Source: an uncultured Clostridium sp.
Lineage (GTDB): Bacteria > Bacillota > Clostridia > Lachnospirales > Lachnospiraceae
DNA length: 47,921 nt
Assembly (NCBI GenBank): GCA_900539185.1
Contig: UQBG01000018.1
Span: 1-47,921, forward strand
Direction of reading: 5' to 3'
Positions 25,595 through 34,141 of the stretch are shown here, in pieces. The notes under the pieces are model-generated. The model was not told the DNA's origin. It saw only the letters and a list, made by a program, of their open reading frames with translations, and did not search any database. Position 1 is the stretch's first letter; the number at the start of each line of letters is the position of its first letter. The translations under genes were made by a program, and so were the position numbers.

Positions 25595-26965
25595 TTATAA
25601 GCTGTGGTTTTTGTTTTTTGTCTGTTGTTCCTGCACCGGATCGGTTTGTGTTCGTCCGAGATACCGATTAAGATTTTCCTGTTTCCGCTTTAAATTCCAC
25701 ACCTCTTTTTCACAGCTCTTGTAGGTTGCGGTCAGTTCTTTTTTCTGCGTTTCCAATGCCTGATATTCGGCTCGCAGCTTATCCACATTCAATCCTTTTA
25801 GCTTGATGCCTGCCTGTTCAAGCATACGCCTTGCACCGCCATAAAGGATAATCTGGCTCTCGTATCTGCGGAAATATGCGTCCGGGTTCTTGGCTTTTTT
25901 GTAGGCGATATGGTAAGAGCGGTTGTCCTTGTACTGCTCGGCATATTTGATGATTTCCGCAAGGTCTTTCATGCGGTGTTCCAGTTCCACAACGCTCTGT
26001 TTGGCGGACTTTCCCGCTTCGGTTTTTACAGTAATTTTATGCTCAAGATCGGAGAGAGAACCAGCTTCATTATAGCTTTGTGCGGCGATTTTCAGATTCT
26101 CGATTGCTGCCCACTGTTGCAGTCCGGGACTGTTCTGGAATTTCTCGTCCGAGGTGTCAATGAGCCTGCGTGCAGAGTAGTCTTTTTTCGGGATAACTGC
26201 CTTTCGTTCCCGTTTCTTTTCGATGCGTTCCCAGATACGTTCCTTTGTGTATTCTTTCCCTAAAGACCTTGCACTACCACGGACAAAATGCTCCTTGTCC
26301 AGAGGGCGAAAAGAGATATATTTTGCAGCATCTTCTCCAAAAGTTTCCCCTTTGATTTCGTAACCTTTTGCCCGCATAAGAAGCAGAAATTCTTCATAGG
26401 TGGAAGCCGACTTGATGAAAAAATTGATGTCCCGTCGAAGCTGTGTTTCCCAAGTCGAACCATTCTGATCAGACTGCCATTCCTTGTATTTTTTGCCACG
26501 TTCACCGCCTGGAATGATGACGGAAAGATTGTGTTCTTTGCACAGTTCATCACTCAGGTGGCGGATGCGGTGGTAGGTCTGTGTGCAGTCATGGTATTTG
26601 TTATATTCAATGTTGTCAGCCGCACAAAAGATGATATGATTGTGTATATGCCCCTTATCAATATGCGTGGTGACAACATACGAATATTTCCCCTCTAAAA
26701 CCTTGTCTGCAAGCTCTTTTCCAATGCGGTGTGCTTCCTCATAACCGACCTCGCCCGGAGCAAAAGCCTGTATCAGATGGTAGGCTTTGTTGGAACTGTT
26801 TTCCCTGCAATGGTCAAGCGTATATTTAAAGTCAATCGCCGCAGTTTCGGGCGCACACGCATAAGACGAAACATAGATTTGTTCATCGGTTTTGTCCGGG
26901 TTGCAGATATATTCTATGGCTTTATCAACGGTTGCTTTGATAGCATGGATTTTTGTGTATGCCAT
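25595..26965 (-). CDS. MobP/VirD2-type relaxase
   Basis: The 456 residues have a N-terminal relaxase domain with the three-histidine metal motif HIDKGHIHNHIIF (about residues 100-112). A likely nicking tyrosine is near the N-terminus (YICNPDK). YHRIRHLSDELCKEHNLSVI follows, then a long charged coiled-coil C-terminus. It nicks oriT and pilots the strand in conjugal transfer. It overlaps mobC by 52 bp. It appears intact although the rest of the conjugation module is missing, so transfer would need machinery supplied in trans. Confidence 0.9.
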   Translation of the reverse strand: MAYTKIHAIKATVDKAIEYICNPDKTDEQIYVSSYACAPETAAIDFKYTLDHCRENSSNKAYHLIQAFAPGEVGYEEAHRIGKELADKVLEGKYSYVVTTHIDKGHIHNHIIFCAADNIEYNKYHDCTQTYHRIRHLSDELCKEHNLSVIIPGGERGKKYKEWQSDQNGSTWETQLRRDINFFIKSASTYEEFLLLMRAKGYEIKGETFGEDAAKYISFRPLDKEHFVRGSARSLGKEYTKERIWERIEKKRERKAVIPKKDYSARRLIDTSDEKFQNSPGLQQWAAIENLKIAAQSYNEAGSLSDLEHKITVKTEAGKSAKQSVVELEHRMKDLAEIIKYAEQYKDNRSYHIAYKKAKNPDAYFRRYESQIILYGGARRMLEQAGIKLKGLNVDKLRAEYQALETQKKELTATYKSCEKEVWNLKRKQENLNRYLGRTQTDPVQEQQTKNKNHSL

Positions 26966-27255
26966 ACCTCATTCATCAACTCCTTTACTTCGTCTATGTC
27001 CTCTGGATAAATGTTTCCGGTGCTGTTTACCCTTTTTGCGATCTGGTTTAAACTGGAGCTGATACGTCCCAGTTCCGTGTTGTAATTTCGTAGGTAACTG
27101 TAATCGACATCATACACATATCCATATAAAATCAGCTTGCGCAGGAACGCAGACATACTCTTCATGCCGGATGCTTTGAATTTGGTGTTGAGGATGTACT
27201 GCTCATCATCGCTGAGATAAAATTGCACCGGATTGGTGCGGTTTCGATTTGCCAT
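26914..27255 (-). CDS. MobC-like relaxosome accessory protein
   Basis: 113 residues run from ATG27255 with GAAAGGAAG upstream. An earlier in-frame start lies inside the probable oriT hairpin. The N-terminal RNRTNPVQFYLSDDEQ is ribbon-helix-helix-like. SMSAFLRKLILYGYV and LGRISSSLNQIAKRVN are the MobC hallmarks. It helps the relaxase open oriT. Confidence 0.85.
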   Translation of the reverse strand: MANRNRTNPVQFYLSDDEQYILNTKFKASGMKSMSAFLRKLILYGYVYDVDYSYLRNYNTELGRISSSLNQIAKRVNSTGNIYPEDIDEVKELMNEVWHTQKSMLSKQPLIKP

Positions 27256-27535
27256 TTCTGCCACTTCCTTTCTCTCTTTTGGGTACAAAAAAACTGCTGT
27301 AAAATGTTCGATTTTTACAACAGTTCGTTTCAAGTTTTATTCAGTTTTGGGTATAACTATCCACAACAAATTGTAGCAAAAGCGGCAGGAAAGGTCAAGG
27401 TATTCAACAGGAAAACCGAAGAAAAAATAAAAGAGGGTTAGGGATACTTCCCTATGGAAATTCACACGCATATACGATAGGAAAGTGTGGGGAATTTCGC
27501 CTGTGTCATGACACAGGCAGTGCTTGCTATTATAG
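27256..27535. other. Putative oriT region with several inverted repeats
   Basis: Upstream of mobC lie an inverted repeat AACTGCTGTAAAA / TTTTTACAACAGTT (27292-27325), a short hairpin TAGGGA-TACT-TCCCTA near 27440, and a perfect 20-bp palindrome GCCTGTGTCATGACACAGGC (27499-27518). Position next to the relaxosome genes and repeat density suggest oriT. The nic site cannot be assigned by eye. Confidence 0.5.
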
Positions 27536-27564
27536 TTGAGGCTATTGGCTCAGATAGTTATAAT
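27536..27564 (+). promoter_or_regulatory. Promoter upstream of the ECF sigma gene
   Basis: TTGAGG (27536-27541) and TATAAT (27559-27564) have 17 bp spacing, about 140 bp before the gene. No ECF-type promoter was identified with certainty in 27565-27704. Confidence 0.5.
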
Positions 27565-27704
27565 AATGAAATATGTTTGAGATTGTTCACATAATTCGAA
27601 AATAAAAAACTTGGTTTTGACTATCTTTTTATGGTTCTCAATCGTTATACATTATAGAATGTGATAAATATTTTGAACTTCTAAAAATGAGAAAGGGGGA
27701 TTTT

Positions 27705-28256
27705 GTGTATAATGATTTTCTACTAATCAGGAAAATGAAGCAAGGTGATGATAATGCTTTTGATTTATTTGTCCACAAGTATTATCAAGAAATTTTAAGC
27801 TACTGTCATCATCATTGTTTCGATAAAACGTATGCGGAAGATTTAACGCAGGAAACATTTATACGTTTTTTTACAAGATTGCCCGACTATCATTATAAAG
27901 GAAAAACATTGAATTACTTATATACGATAGCAGGTAATCTTTGCAAAGATTATTTGAAAAAAACAAAAGAAATACTGTTGGAAGAAAATGAGTCTCTGGA
28001 AGGAAATCAGGCAGAAGAAAATCAAACGGAACAGATTTTGAATAGAGTTTTGATAGAACAGGTTTTAGGACAACTTCCAGACGAATCAAGAGAAGTGCTT
28101 ACGCTTTATTATTTTCAAGAGCTAAAACTGACAGAAATTTCGGGTAAATTGCAAATCGGGCTTTCACTGGTAAAGTATCGTTTGCAAAAAGCAAGGAAAC
28201 AGTTGAAAGAACTTCTCGGAAAGGAGGAATTACATGAATCAGAAAGAAAAGATTGA
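27705..28256 (+). CDS. ECF-type RNA polymerase sigma factor
   Basis: 183 residues run from GTG27705. AAAGGGGG lies 5 bp upstream and would be inside the protein if ATG27687 were used. Region 2 is CFDKTYAEDLTQETFIRFFTR and region 4 is LGQLPDESREVLTLYYFQEL...EISGKLQIGLSLVKYRLQKARK. It heads a four-gene run with a membrane protein, an ABC ATPase and a permease, then a broken vanY. This is a cell-envelope-stress layout. Confidence 0.88.
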   Translation: MYNDFLLIRKMKQGDDNAFDLFVHKYYQEILSYCHHHCFDKTYAEDLTQETFIRFFTRLPDYHYKGKTLNYLYTIAGNLCKDYLKKTKEILLEENESLEGNQAEENQTEQILNRVLIEQVLGQLPDESREVLTLYYFQELKLTEISGKLQIGLSLVKYRLQKARKQLKELLGKEELHESERKD

Positions 28257-28968
28257 AGCAAGCGAAGAAAAAATACAGGAAACAATCTGTAAATCAAAAA
28301 ATGCTTTTTTTATGGCAGAGCAAGAACGAATGCTTTCTTATCATGACTTTTTGTGGACACAGCTTCGTGTGATACAAAAAAGGTGGTGGGTTCTTCAATT
28401 TATGATTTTAGTGGCATTATGGATTGCTTTAAGTTCTATTCATGATGAAATATATCTAAAAAGAAGTATGGGTGTTGTAGCCACGCTATTTGTAATCCTT
28501 ATTATTCCGGAACTGTGGAAAAACAGGTCATGTGAATGTATGGAAATAGAAGCTGCTTCCTATTATTCATTAAAACAGGTATATGCTACACGTATGCTGT
28601 TATTTGGTATTACAGATATTTTTTTCATAACTGTATTTTTAGGAGTCGCTTCAGCAGGTTTGCATTATGAATTATCAGAATTAGTTGTCCAATTTCTTTT
28701 TCCGCTTTGTGTAACGGCCTGTATCTGTTTTGGAATTTTATGCAGTAAACACGCTTTCAGTGAAACAGTTGCGATTGTTCTGTGTGTGATATGGAGTGCA
28801 GTATGGCTTTTTATTGTTTTAAATGAAAATGTATATATCATGGTTACTGTTCCCATCTGGTCAGCACTGCTGGGTGTAACAATACTTTTTATTGCTTTTG
28901 CGATATATCGTATTTTAAAGAATTGTAATCAATATTTGGAGGTGTCATTTGATGAAATTAGAGCTTGA
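28234..28968 (+). CDS. Six-span membrane protein, possible anti-sigma or ABC partner
   Basis: The 244 residues overlap the sigma gene by 23 bp and start at ATG28234 with GGAAAGGAGG upstream. A cytosolic N-terminus of ~48 residues is followed by about six transmembrane segments. No zinc anti-sigma motif is seen. Overlap with a sigma gene and the cytosolic N-terminus would suit an anti-sigma role. The six-span layout would suit an ABC subunit. I do not recognise the family. Confidence 0.7.
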   Translation: MNQKEKIEASEEKIQETICKSKNAFFMAEQERMLSYHDFLWTQLRVIQKRWWVLQFMILVALWIALSSIHDEIYLKRSMGVVATLFVILIIPELWKNRSCECMEIEAASYYSLKQVYATRMLLFGITDIFFITVFLGVASAGLHYELSELVVQFLFPLCVTACICFGILCSKHAFSETVAIVLCVIWSAVWLFIVLNENVYIMVTVPIWSALLGVTILFIAFAIYRILKNCNQYLEVSFDEIRA

Positions 28969-29839
28969 TGGTTTAACAAAAGAATTTGGAGATTTTACAG
29001 CAGTCAATCATATAAATCTTACTATGACAAATGGGGTATATGGTCTTTTAGGTGTAAATGGAGCAGGTAAAACAACTCTAATGAGAATGTTGTGTACCCT
29101 TTTAAAGCCAACAAGCGGAACGATATGCTGTAATGGAAAAGATATTTTCAGCATGGACAGTGAATATCGCAAGCTGTTGGGGTATTTACCACAGGATTTT
29201 GGATTTTATCCTGAATTTACGGTAGAGGATTATTTACTTTATATTGCTGCATTGAAAGGAATCCGTCCTGTTGTCGTAAAAAAACGTGTGAAAGAGTTGA
29301 TTGCTAAGGTTGGTCTTTCAAAAGCAGCTCATAAAAAAATGAAAAAATTATCTGGTGGTATGAAGCGTAGAGCCGGAATTGCACAGGCTATGTTGAATAA
29401 TCCTAAGATTTTAATACTTGATGAACCAACAGCAGGACTTGATCCAAATGAAAGAATCCGATTTCGCAATCTGATTAGCGAACTTTCAGAAGACAGACTG
29501 GTGTTATTATCGACACATATCGTTTCAGATATCGAGTATATTGCGAATGAAATCTGGTTGATGAAAGACGGGGAAATTCTGCATAAAGGAAGTATTGACG
29601 AACTGATAAATTCTATGACAGAAACAGTGTGGGAATGTCTTGTGCCGAAAAACAGGGTATCTGATTTTATGGAAAAATATAAAATTTCCAATATGAAATC
29701 AGAAATAAATCAGGTTATGCTGCGAATTATTTCTCACGAAAAACCGGTTGAGAATGCAATGCGTGTAGAAGCGTCACTGGAAGATGTATTTTTATATTAT
29801 TTTGGAGAGAAAGCAGGTGATGAAAATGCTGCGTTATGA
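28952..29839 (+). CDS. ABC transporter ATP-binding protein
   Basis: 295 residues run from ATG28952 (TTGGAGG upstream). Walker A is GVNGAGKTT, the Q-loop is YLPQDFGFYPEF, the signature is LSGGMKRR and Walker B is ILILDEPTAGLDP, with an H-loop STHIVSDIEY. It is of the ABC-2 exporter/drug-resistance type with a C-terminal ~60-residue extension. It overlaps its neighbours on both sides, so the four genes form one coupled operon. Confidence 0.93.
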   Translation: MKLELDGLTKEFGDFTAVNHINLTMTNGVYGLLGVNGAGKTTLMRMLCTLLKPTSGTICCNGKDIFSMDSEYRKLLGYLPQDFGFYPEFTVEDYLLYIAALKGIRPVVVKKRVKELIAKVGLSKAAHKKMKKLSGGMKRRAGIAQAMLNNPKILILDEPTAGLDPNERIRFRNLISELSEDRLVLLSTHIVSDIEYIANEIWLMKDGEILHKGSIDELINSMTETVWECLVPKNRVSDFMEKYKISNMKSEINQVMLRIISHEKPVENAMRVEASLEDVFLYYFGEKAGDENAAL

Positions 29840-31037
29840 AATTAAAAAAGTGTTTTCTAAATCAAAAAATAGAATTGCTGTCATAGTGTTATTCGTAATA
29901 CTTGCGATAACCAGTATATTAACGATTAACAGAGTGGAGTATGTTGATGAAAATGGAAATTCTTCTGTTGGAATTTCGGCTGCAAGAGATTTAAGAGAAG
30001 CCAAAAACCAATGGGCAGGTTATTTAACAGCAGATACATTAAGCAAGGTATTGGAAGAGAACAGGACAATTAACAGTTCGAAAGAGGCATTGTCGGATGA
30101 CATTACAGAACAAAATAAGGCATATGCAAAAAAGCAAGGCATAGCAGGTATTATGGATGTCATTATTTATGCTTTCAGCGATTACAGAGATTATAATTAT
30201 TATGTAACGGATCAGATTTCTGATGATGAAGTTGGAACAATCTATGAAAGAAGAATTTCTACTTTAAAAAATTGGCTTGAATCTGGAGAAGAAAGATTTA
30301 CACAGGCAGAAAAAGATTTTATGATTCAGAAATATAAAGAACTGAAAACTCCATTTTACTATGAATATATGGACGGTTGGGCTGCATTACTACAAAATAT
30401 ATCAACCTTTATTCTGATGCTGGCATTAGTGATCGGTTTTCTGGTATCCGGGATATTTTCAGATGAATTTCAGACAAAAGCAGATTCCATTTTTTTCTCT
30501 GCACGATTTGGAAGAAGCAAGGGGATTTCCGCAAAGGTAGGAGCAGGTTTTTGTATTGCTACGGGATTTTATCTGATGTTTGTATTTCTATATACGTTTA
30601 TTGTACTTTTTATATTAGGTGCAGACGGTGCAAACTGTCCAATCCAGTTGGATTTGTGGAGAAGTGTTTATAATATTACTTTTTTACAGGCATATCTGTT
30701 TATTGTTCTGGGTGGATATATAGGAACGATATTTGCAGCTACACTCGGAATGTTGGCATCAGCGTTTACACACTCTACGCCAACTGCCGTTATTGTACCA
30801 TTCATTGTGCTATGTGCATTTCCATTTTTAAGCAGAATTATTACATTGCCTGGATTATGCTCTTTCTTTCCAGACCAGTTATTAGAAATTTATTTGGATA
30901 TCAAAGAAGCTGGACTTATAACATTGGGAAGTAAAGTAACCACAATAGCAACTGTTATTGTTCCTGTATATGCAGTGGTATGCTTGATTTTTCAACCGAT
31001 ACTGTACAGGGTATACCAAAAGGTGGAGATAAAATAA
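29820..31037 (+). CDS. ABC-2 type transporter permease
   Basis: About 405 residues run from ATG29820 or ATG29826. TM1 (NRIAVIVLFVILAITSIL) is followed by a ~160-residue extracellular region with many charged residues, then five or so transmembrane segments to the C-terminus. It pairs with the preceding ATPase. The large loop after TM1 is typical of exporters in peptide-antibiotic resistance. The substrate is unknown. Confidence 0.85.
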   Translation: MKMLRYEIKKVFSKSKNRIAVIVLFVILAITSILTINRVEYVDENGNSSVGISAARDLREAKNQWAGYLTADTLSKVLEENRTINSSKEALSDDITEQNKAYAKKQGIAGIMDVIIYAFSDYRDYNYYVTDQISDDEVGTIYERRISTLKNWLESGEERFTQAEKDFMIQKYKELKTPFYYEYMDGWAALLQNISTFILMLALVIGFLVSGIFSDEFQTKADSIFFSARFGRSKGISAKVGAGFCIATGFYLMFVFLYTFIVLFILGADGANCPIQLDLWRSVYNITFLQAYLFIVLGGYIGTIFAATLGMLASAFTHSTPTAVIVPFIVLCAFPFLSRIITLPGLCSFFPDQLLEIYLDIKEAGLITLGSKVTTIATVIVPVYAVVCLIFQPILYRVYQKVEIK

Positions 31038-31590
31038 TTGAAACGATATGCAAGACGAAAAAAAATTAAAGTAAAAAACTTTTTATCCTGTTATTTACAG
31101 TAATGTTATGTGTGATGGCAGGAAAGGTTCTTCATTCATCTTTAACAACGCCTTTTCTTGGAAATATAACACACCATATGGCCAGTGAAGATCATGGCTG
31201 GAATCTGATTCTTGTAAATCGTGAGAATTATATTCCTGCTGATTATGAAGTACAGCTTACAGAATTATCAAATGGAAAAAAAGGTTGATTCCCAAATTTA
31301 CCCGGAGTTGCAGGAAATGTTTAATGCTGCAAGGGCGCAGGGATATGGTTTGTTTGTTAGAGAGGGATATAGGACACAGGAAGAACAGCAGCAACTAATG
31401 AACGAAAAAATAGAAGCATATGAAAATGAGGGAAAATCAAAGTCCGAAGCGAAAAAACTTGCAGAGCAATGGGTGGCAATTCCTGGAATAAGTGAACATC
31501 AGCTTGGTATTGCAGTCGATATAAATGCAGATACTACAAAAAGTTCAAGTGATGATGTTTATAATTGGCTTGCGGAAAAATGCTCATGAA
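31038..31590 (+). pseudogene. VanY-like D,D-carboxypeptidase, multiply frameshifted and truncated
   Basis: The gene begins at TTG31038 with AAGGTGGAG upstream. It has a Lys/Arg-rich N-terminus and a membrane anchor interrupted by a shift near 31090. The next frame reads VMLCVMAGKV...WNLILVNRENYIPADYEVQL, breaks again at an A7 run (31276-31282), and resumes with QIYPELQEMFNAARAQGYG. The zinc-site motif SEHQLGIAVDI follows. A third extra A near 31577 precedes the join to recombinase sequence, so the C-terminal third is lost. VanY-type enzymes trim D-Ala from peptidoglycan stems. It is the natural last gene of the ECF-ABC run. Confidence 0.8.
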
Positions 31591-32980
31591 GGATGGCGAA
31601 TTCCTGATGACGATATTAAGTTCCGTGGCACAACAAGAGGTAGAAAATACTTCAGCGTATGTGAAAAAGGGCTTGAAGATGAAAATGAAACGTGGTGAGT
31701 TGGTTGGATTTCAAGGCTGTCTTGGCTATGATTATGATGTTGCGACCAAATCACTTTCTATCAATGAAGAAGGTGCAAAAACTGTTAGATATATTTTTGA
31801 TCGGTATGTTTCAGGTGCAGGAAGTACTATGATAGCAAGAGAGTTAAATGAGCAGGGGATAACGACCATAAAAGGAAATCCATGGACAACATCAAGTGTT
31901 ATGGGAATTATCAATAATGAGAAATATAAGGGTGACATTTTACTCGGAAAAACTTTTACGGTTGATCCTATATCAAAGAGAAGATTGGAAAATCTTGGAG
32001 AGGAAGATAGATTTTACATAAGAGATCATCATCAACCTATTGTTTCAGAAGAAACTTTTGCAAGGGCACAGGAAATCAGAGAGCGAAGAAATGGTGGCGG
32101 AAAATCTCCTACACCGGGAAAAAGAGAAAAATATAGTCGGCAGTATGCTTTTAGCTGTATGCTGGAATGTGGATTCTGTGGCTCAAGCCTTTCCAGACGA
32201 AGATGGCATAGTAATTCAAAATATAAGAAAACAATATGGCAATGTGTAACGTCAACAAAAAGTGGAAAGCGATATTGTCCAGATAGTAAGGGAATCCCAG
32301 AACAAGTGATAGAGGAAGCATTTGTTGAATCTTATAAAATGCTATGTTCCGATAACAAGGATATACTAGAGGAATTTATTTCTAGGGTAGAGAAAACGCT
32401 CAGTGAAGATACTGCAAGAGATAAGCTGATGAAGTATCAGAAAAGTGCAGATAATCTTCAATCAAAAAGAAAAACTCTTTTGGAGAAGTATTTAGAAGGA
32501 GTCGTTTCACAGGATATTTATGAGGAAACTGATGTAGGATATGAGAGAAAATTATCCAATATTAGGGCAAATATCGAAATGTTGGAACAACAAATGGAAG
32601 ATGATGTATCCCTGAAGCGACGAGTGGAGGATTTCAAAAAGGCATTGTCTCAAAATGAAGTGCTGCAGGAGTTTGACAGAGGTATTTTTGAAAGTATTAT
32701 TGAAAAAGTCATAGTTGGTGGCTATGATGAAGATGGAAACAAAGATCCCTATAAAATTACTTTCATATATAAAACAGGATTTAGAAACGAGGTCAGAAAC
32801 GCAAAGGAGCGTTTTGACAAAGCAAAGAGTGTAGGTGATAAGGCGAAAGAATTGTGTTCCCATATCGCAGACGAGGTAAAAGATGTGTGTTCCTATGTTA
32901 GTGACAACACATGTGGAGACGTTGTGCCTTCTGTCAAGAAAAGCCCAATAAATCAAAGAATTTCGCCATTTTGGGAATAA
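31591..32980 (+). pseudogene. Large serine recombinase lacking its catalytic domain
   Basis: About 460 residues begin inside the family at DGEFLMTILSSVAQQEVENT. They continue with the recombinase domain (GCLGYDYDV...TVRYIFDRYVSGAGSTMIARELNEQGI), a zinc ribbon (CGFCGSSLSRRRWH...WQCVTS), a coiled coil and the C-terminal tail. The ~110-residue N-terminal resolvase domain with the catalytic serine is missing, replaced by the end of vanY. The product cannot recombine DNA. It marks a deletion junction at ~31590 and the end of a former element. Confidence 0.85.
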
Positions 32981-33118
32981 AATAGATGTGTGTTTCTGTT
33001 TCCGTAGAGTGATGATATAACTGGAGGTTTACCCCAGGGGATAGGCTTTGGAGAACGGGAAGTATACATTTTGGCGAAAGGATACATTTGGGCAAAAGTG
33101 GTTTTGTTAAAGGAGCGT

Positions 33119-33580
33119 ATGATGAAGGAAGTTAAACAGTTCGCAACCCAATTTCGAAGAGCGATTGATTTGGCTTTGGAAGCAGGGGAGTTTGATAATG
33201 ACAGCATATATCGCAGATTTCCACGTGCTTGCTGCGGAGATACGAGTGATTTGTTAGCTCAGTATTTATTGGATAAAGGTATCAAAACAGATTATGTCTG
33301 TGGAACATATTGGGGTAAACCGGATGGAAACGGACAATCTCATGCGTGGCTGATGGTAGACAAACATATTATTATAGATATCACAGGTGACCAATTTAGT
33401 GGCAAGTCTACTTTTCTTAATTATGACAAATCAGTTTATGTAGGTGAGGAAGATGATTTCCATAGGCTCTTTGAGGTTGAAGATAGAGATGTTCATGAGC
33501 ATCGTGGGTTGAGTGCTTTGGGTGGGTTTTGTGGACCGAGGCTGTGGGATTTATATAGAAAAATCTTAAAATACATTTAG
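33119..33580 (+). CDS. Transglutaminase/papain-fold-like protein of unknown role
   Basis: About 153 residues run from ATG33119 with AAAGGAG upstream. A Cys-His-Asp order is visible: RACCGDTSDLLAQYLLDKG, GNGQSHAWLMVD and IIIDITGDQF. This order fits the circularly ordered cysteine-protease or transglutaminase fold (inference). The N-terminal helix is amphipathic and there is no signal peptide. The C-terminus ends GPRLWDLYRKILKYI. Upstream, 33061-33100 has two similar ATACATTT-GG-CAAA/GAAA blocks. It sits between the broken recombinase and the BlaI-controlled operon. Confidence 0.65.
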   Translation: MMKEVKQFATQFRRAIDLALEAGEFDNDSIYRRFPRACCGDTSDLLAQYLLDKGIKTDYVCGTYWGKPDGNGQSHAWLMVDKHIIIDITGDQFSGKSTFLNYDKSVYVGEEDDFHRLFEVEDRDVHEHRGLSALGGFCGPRLWDLYRKILKYI

Positions 33581-33601
33581 TCAACCATTTTTTATGGGGA
33601 T

Positions 33602-33900
33602 AAAACCATTACCCCACCTTGAAAATCTATTGCATACTTTCGCTATGCAGTATAAAATCAAGGTTCAGAGGAATATTGAAACCGTTTGTCTGCTTTCAAA
33701 GAAACCTTGATTTTCTGCGGTTTGTGGGATAATAAAGAAAGATAATGGACGTGTGTTTTCTGGTCTTTTGAATGAAACATTTGAATATTGAAATAGTGGG
33801 GTGGTTTGAAACTTACTGAATAATAGGTTTTTGCTAAAAGGTATCACTTTTGCGAAAATGTATGATACTTCTCGGCAGGAGCCTTTTTATATAAAGATAA
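33602..33900. other. Non-coding stretch with inverted repeats
   Basis: No gene is supported. AAAATCAAGGTT (33654-33665) and AACCTTGATTTT (33703-33714) form an inverted repeat with a 37-base loop. A small GCATA/TATGC hairpin lies near 33632-33648. GTATCACTTTT...ATGATAC near 33840-33868 is partly palindromic. Confidence 0.5.
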
Positions 33901-33901
33901 C

Positions 33902-33930
33902 TTGACTTCTAAATCTTACTGATGTAATAT
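33902..33930 (+). promoter_or_regulatory. BlaI-controlled promoter of the PBP/DUF6070 operon
   Basis: TTGACT (33902-33907) and TAATAT (33925-33930) have 17 bp spacing. The BlaI-type operator TTACTGATGTAA (33917-33928) fills the spacer end and overlaps the -10, so bound repressor would block RNA polymerase. Confidence 0.8.
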
Positions 33931-33979
33931 TTACACAAGTGCAGAAGGATTGCGGACGAAATTTTTTTGCCACGAAATC

Positions 33980-33991
33980 TTACACATGTAA
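33980..33991. promoter_or_regulatory. BlaI-type operator 2
   Basis: TTACACATGTAA within ATCTTACACATGTAATA, the same consensus (ATCTTAC-N3-TGTAATA) as the other copies. It lies downstream of the first promoter. Confidence 0.8.
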
Positions 33992-34007
33992 TAAAAAGGA
34001 AGGAGGA

Positions 34008-34037
34008 ATGCATAGTACGATATACCAAGCAAAGTGA
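34008..34037 (+). CDS. Nine-codon leader ORF or gene stump
   Basis: GGAAGGAGG sits ideally before ATG34008, and the frame reads MHSTIYQAK then stops. It lies between operators 2 and 3. It could be a translated leader peptide or the start of a deleted gene. Little else can be said. Confidence 0.35.
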   Translation: MHSTIYQAK

Positions 34038-34057
34038 AATTTTTTCGTCTCAAAATC

Positions 34058-34069
34058 TTACGAATGTAA
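34058..34069. promoter_or_regulatory. BlaI-type operator 3
   Basis: TTACGAATGTAA within ATCTTACGAATGTAATA. The surrounding ~40 bp repeats the surroundings of operator 2 (GAAATTTTTT, then CGTCTC/GCCACG, then AAATCTTAC), spaced 78 bp. The two are probably a tandem duplication. Confidence 0.8.
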
Positions 34070-34141
34070 TATTTTGAAGATATAGTGTACATTGAAAATA
34101 GAATATGACCATATCAGCAATGAAAATAAATGGAGGTCAAT

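Noticed and set aside
33665..33847. 60-codon minus-strand frame in the region before the BlaI operon
   Set aside because: No ribosome binding site, low complexity (Phe/Ser/Gln-rich), and it overlaps an inverted repeat. Treated as non-coding.
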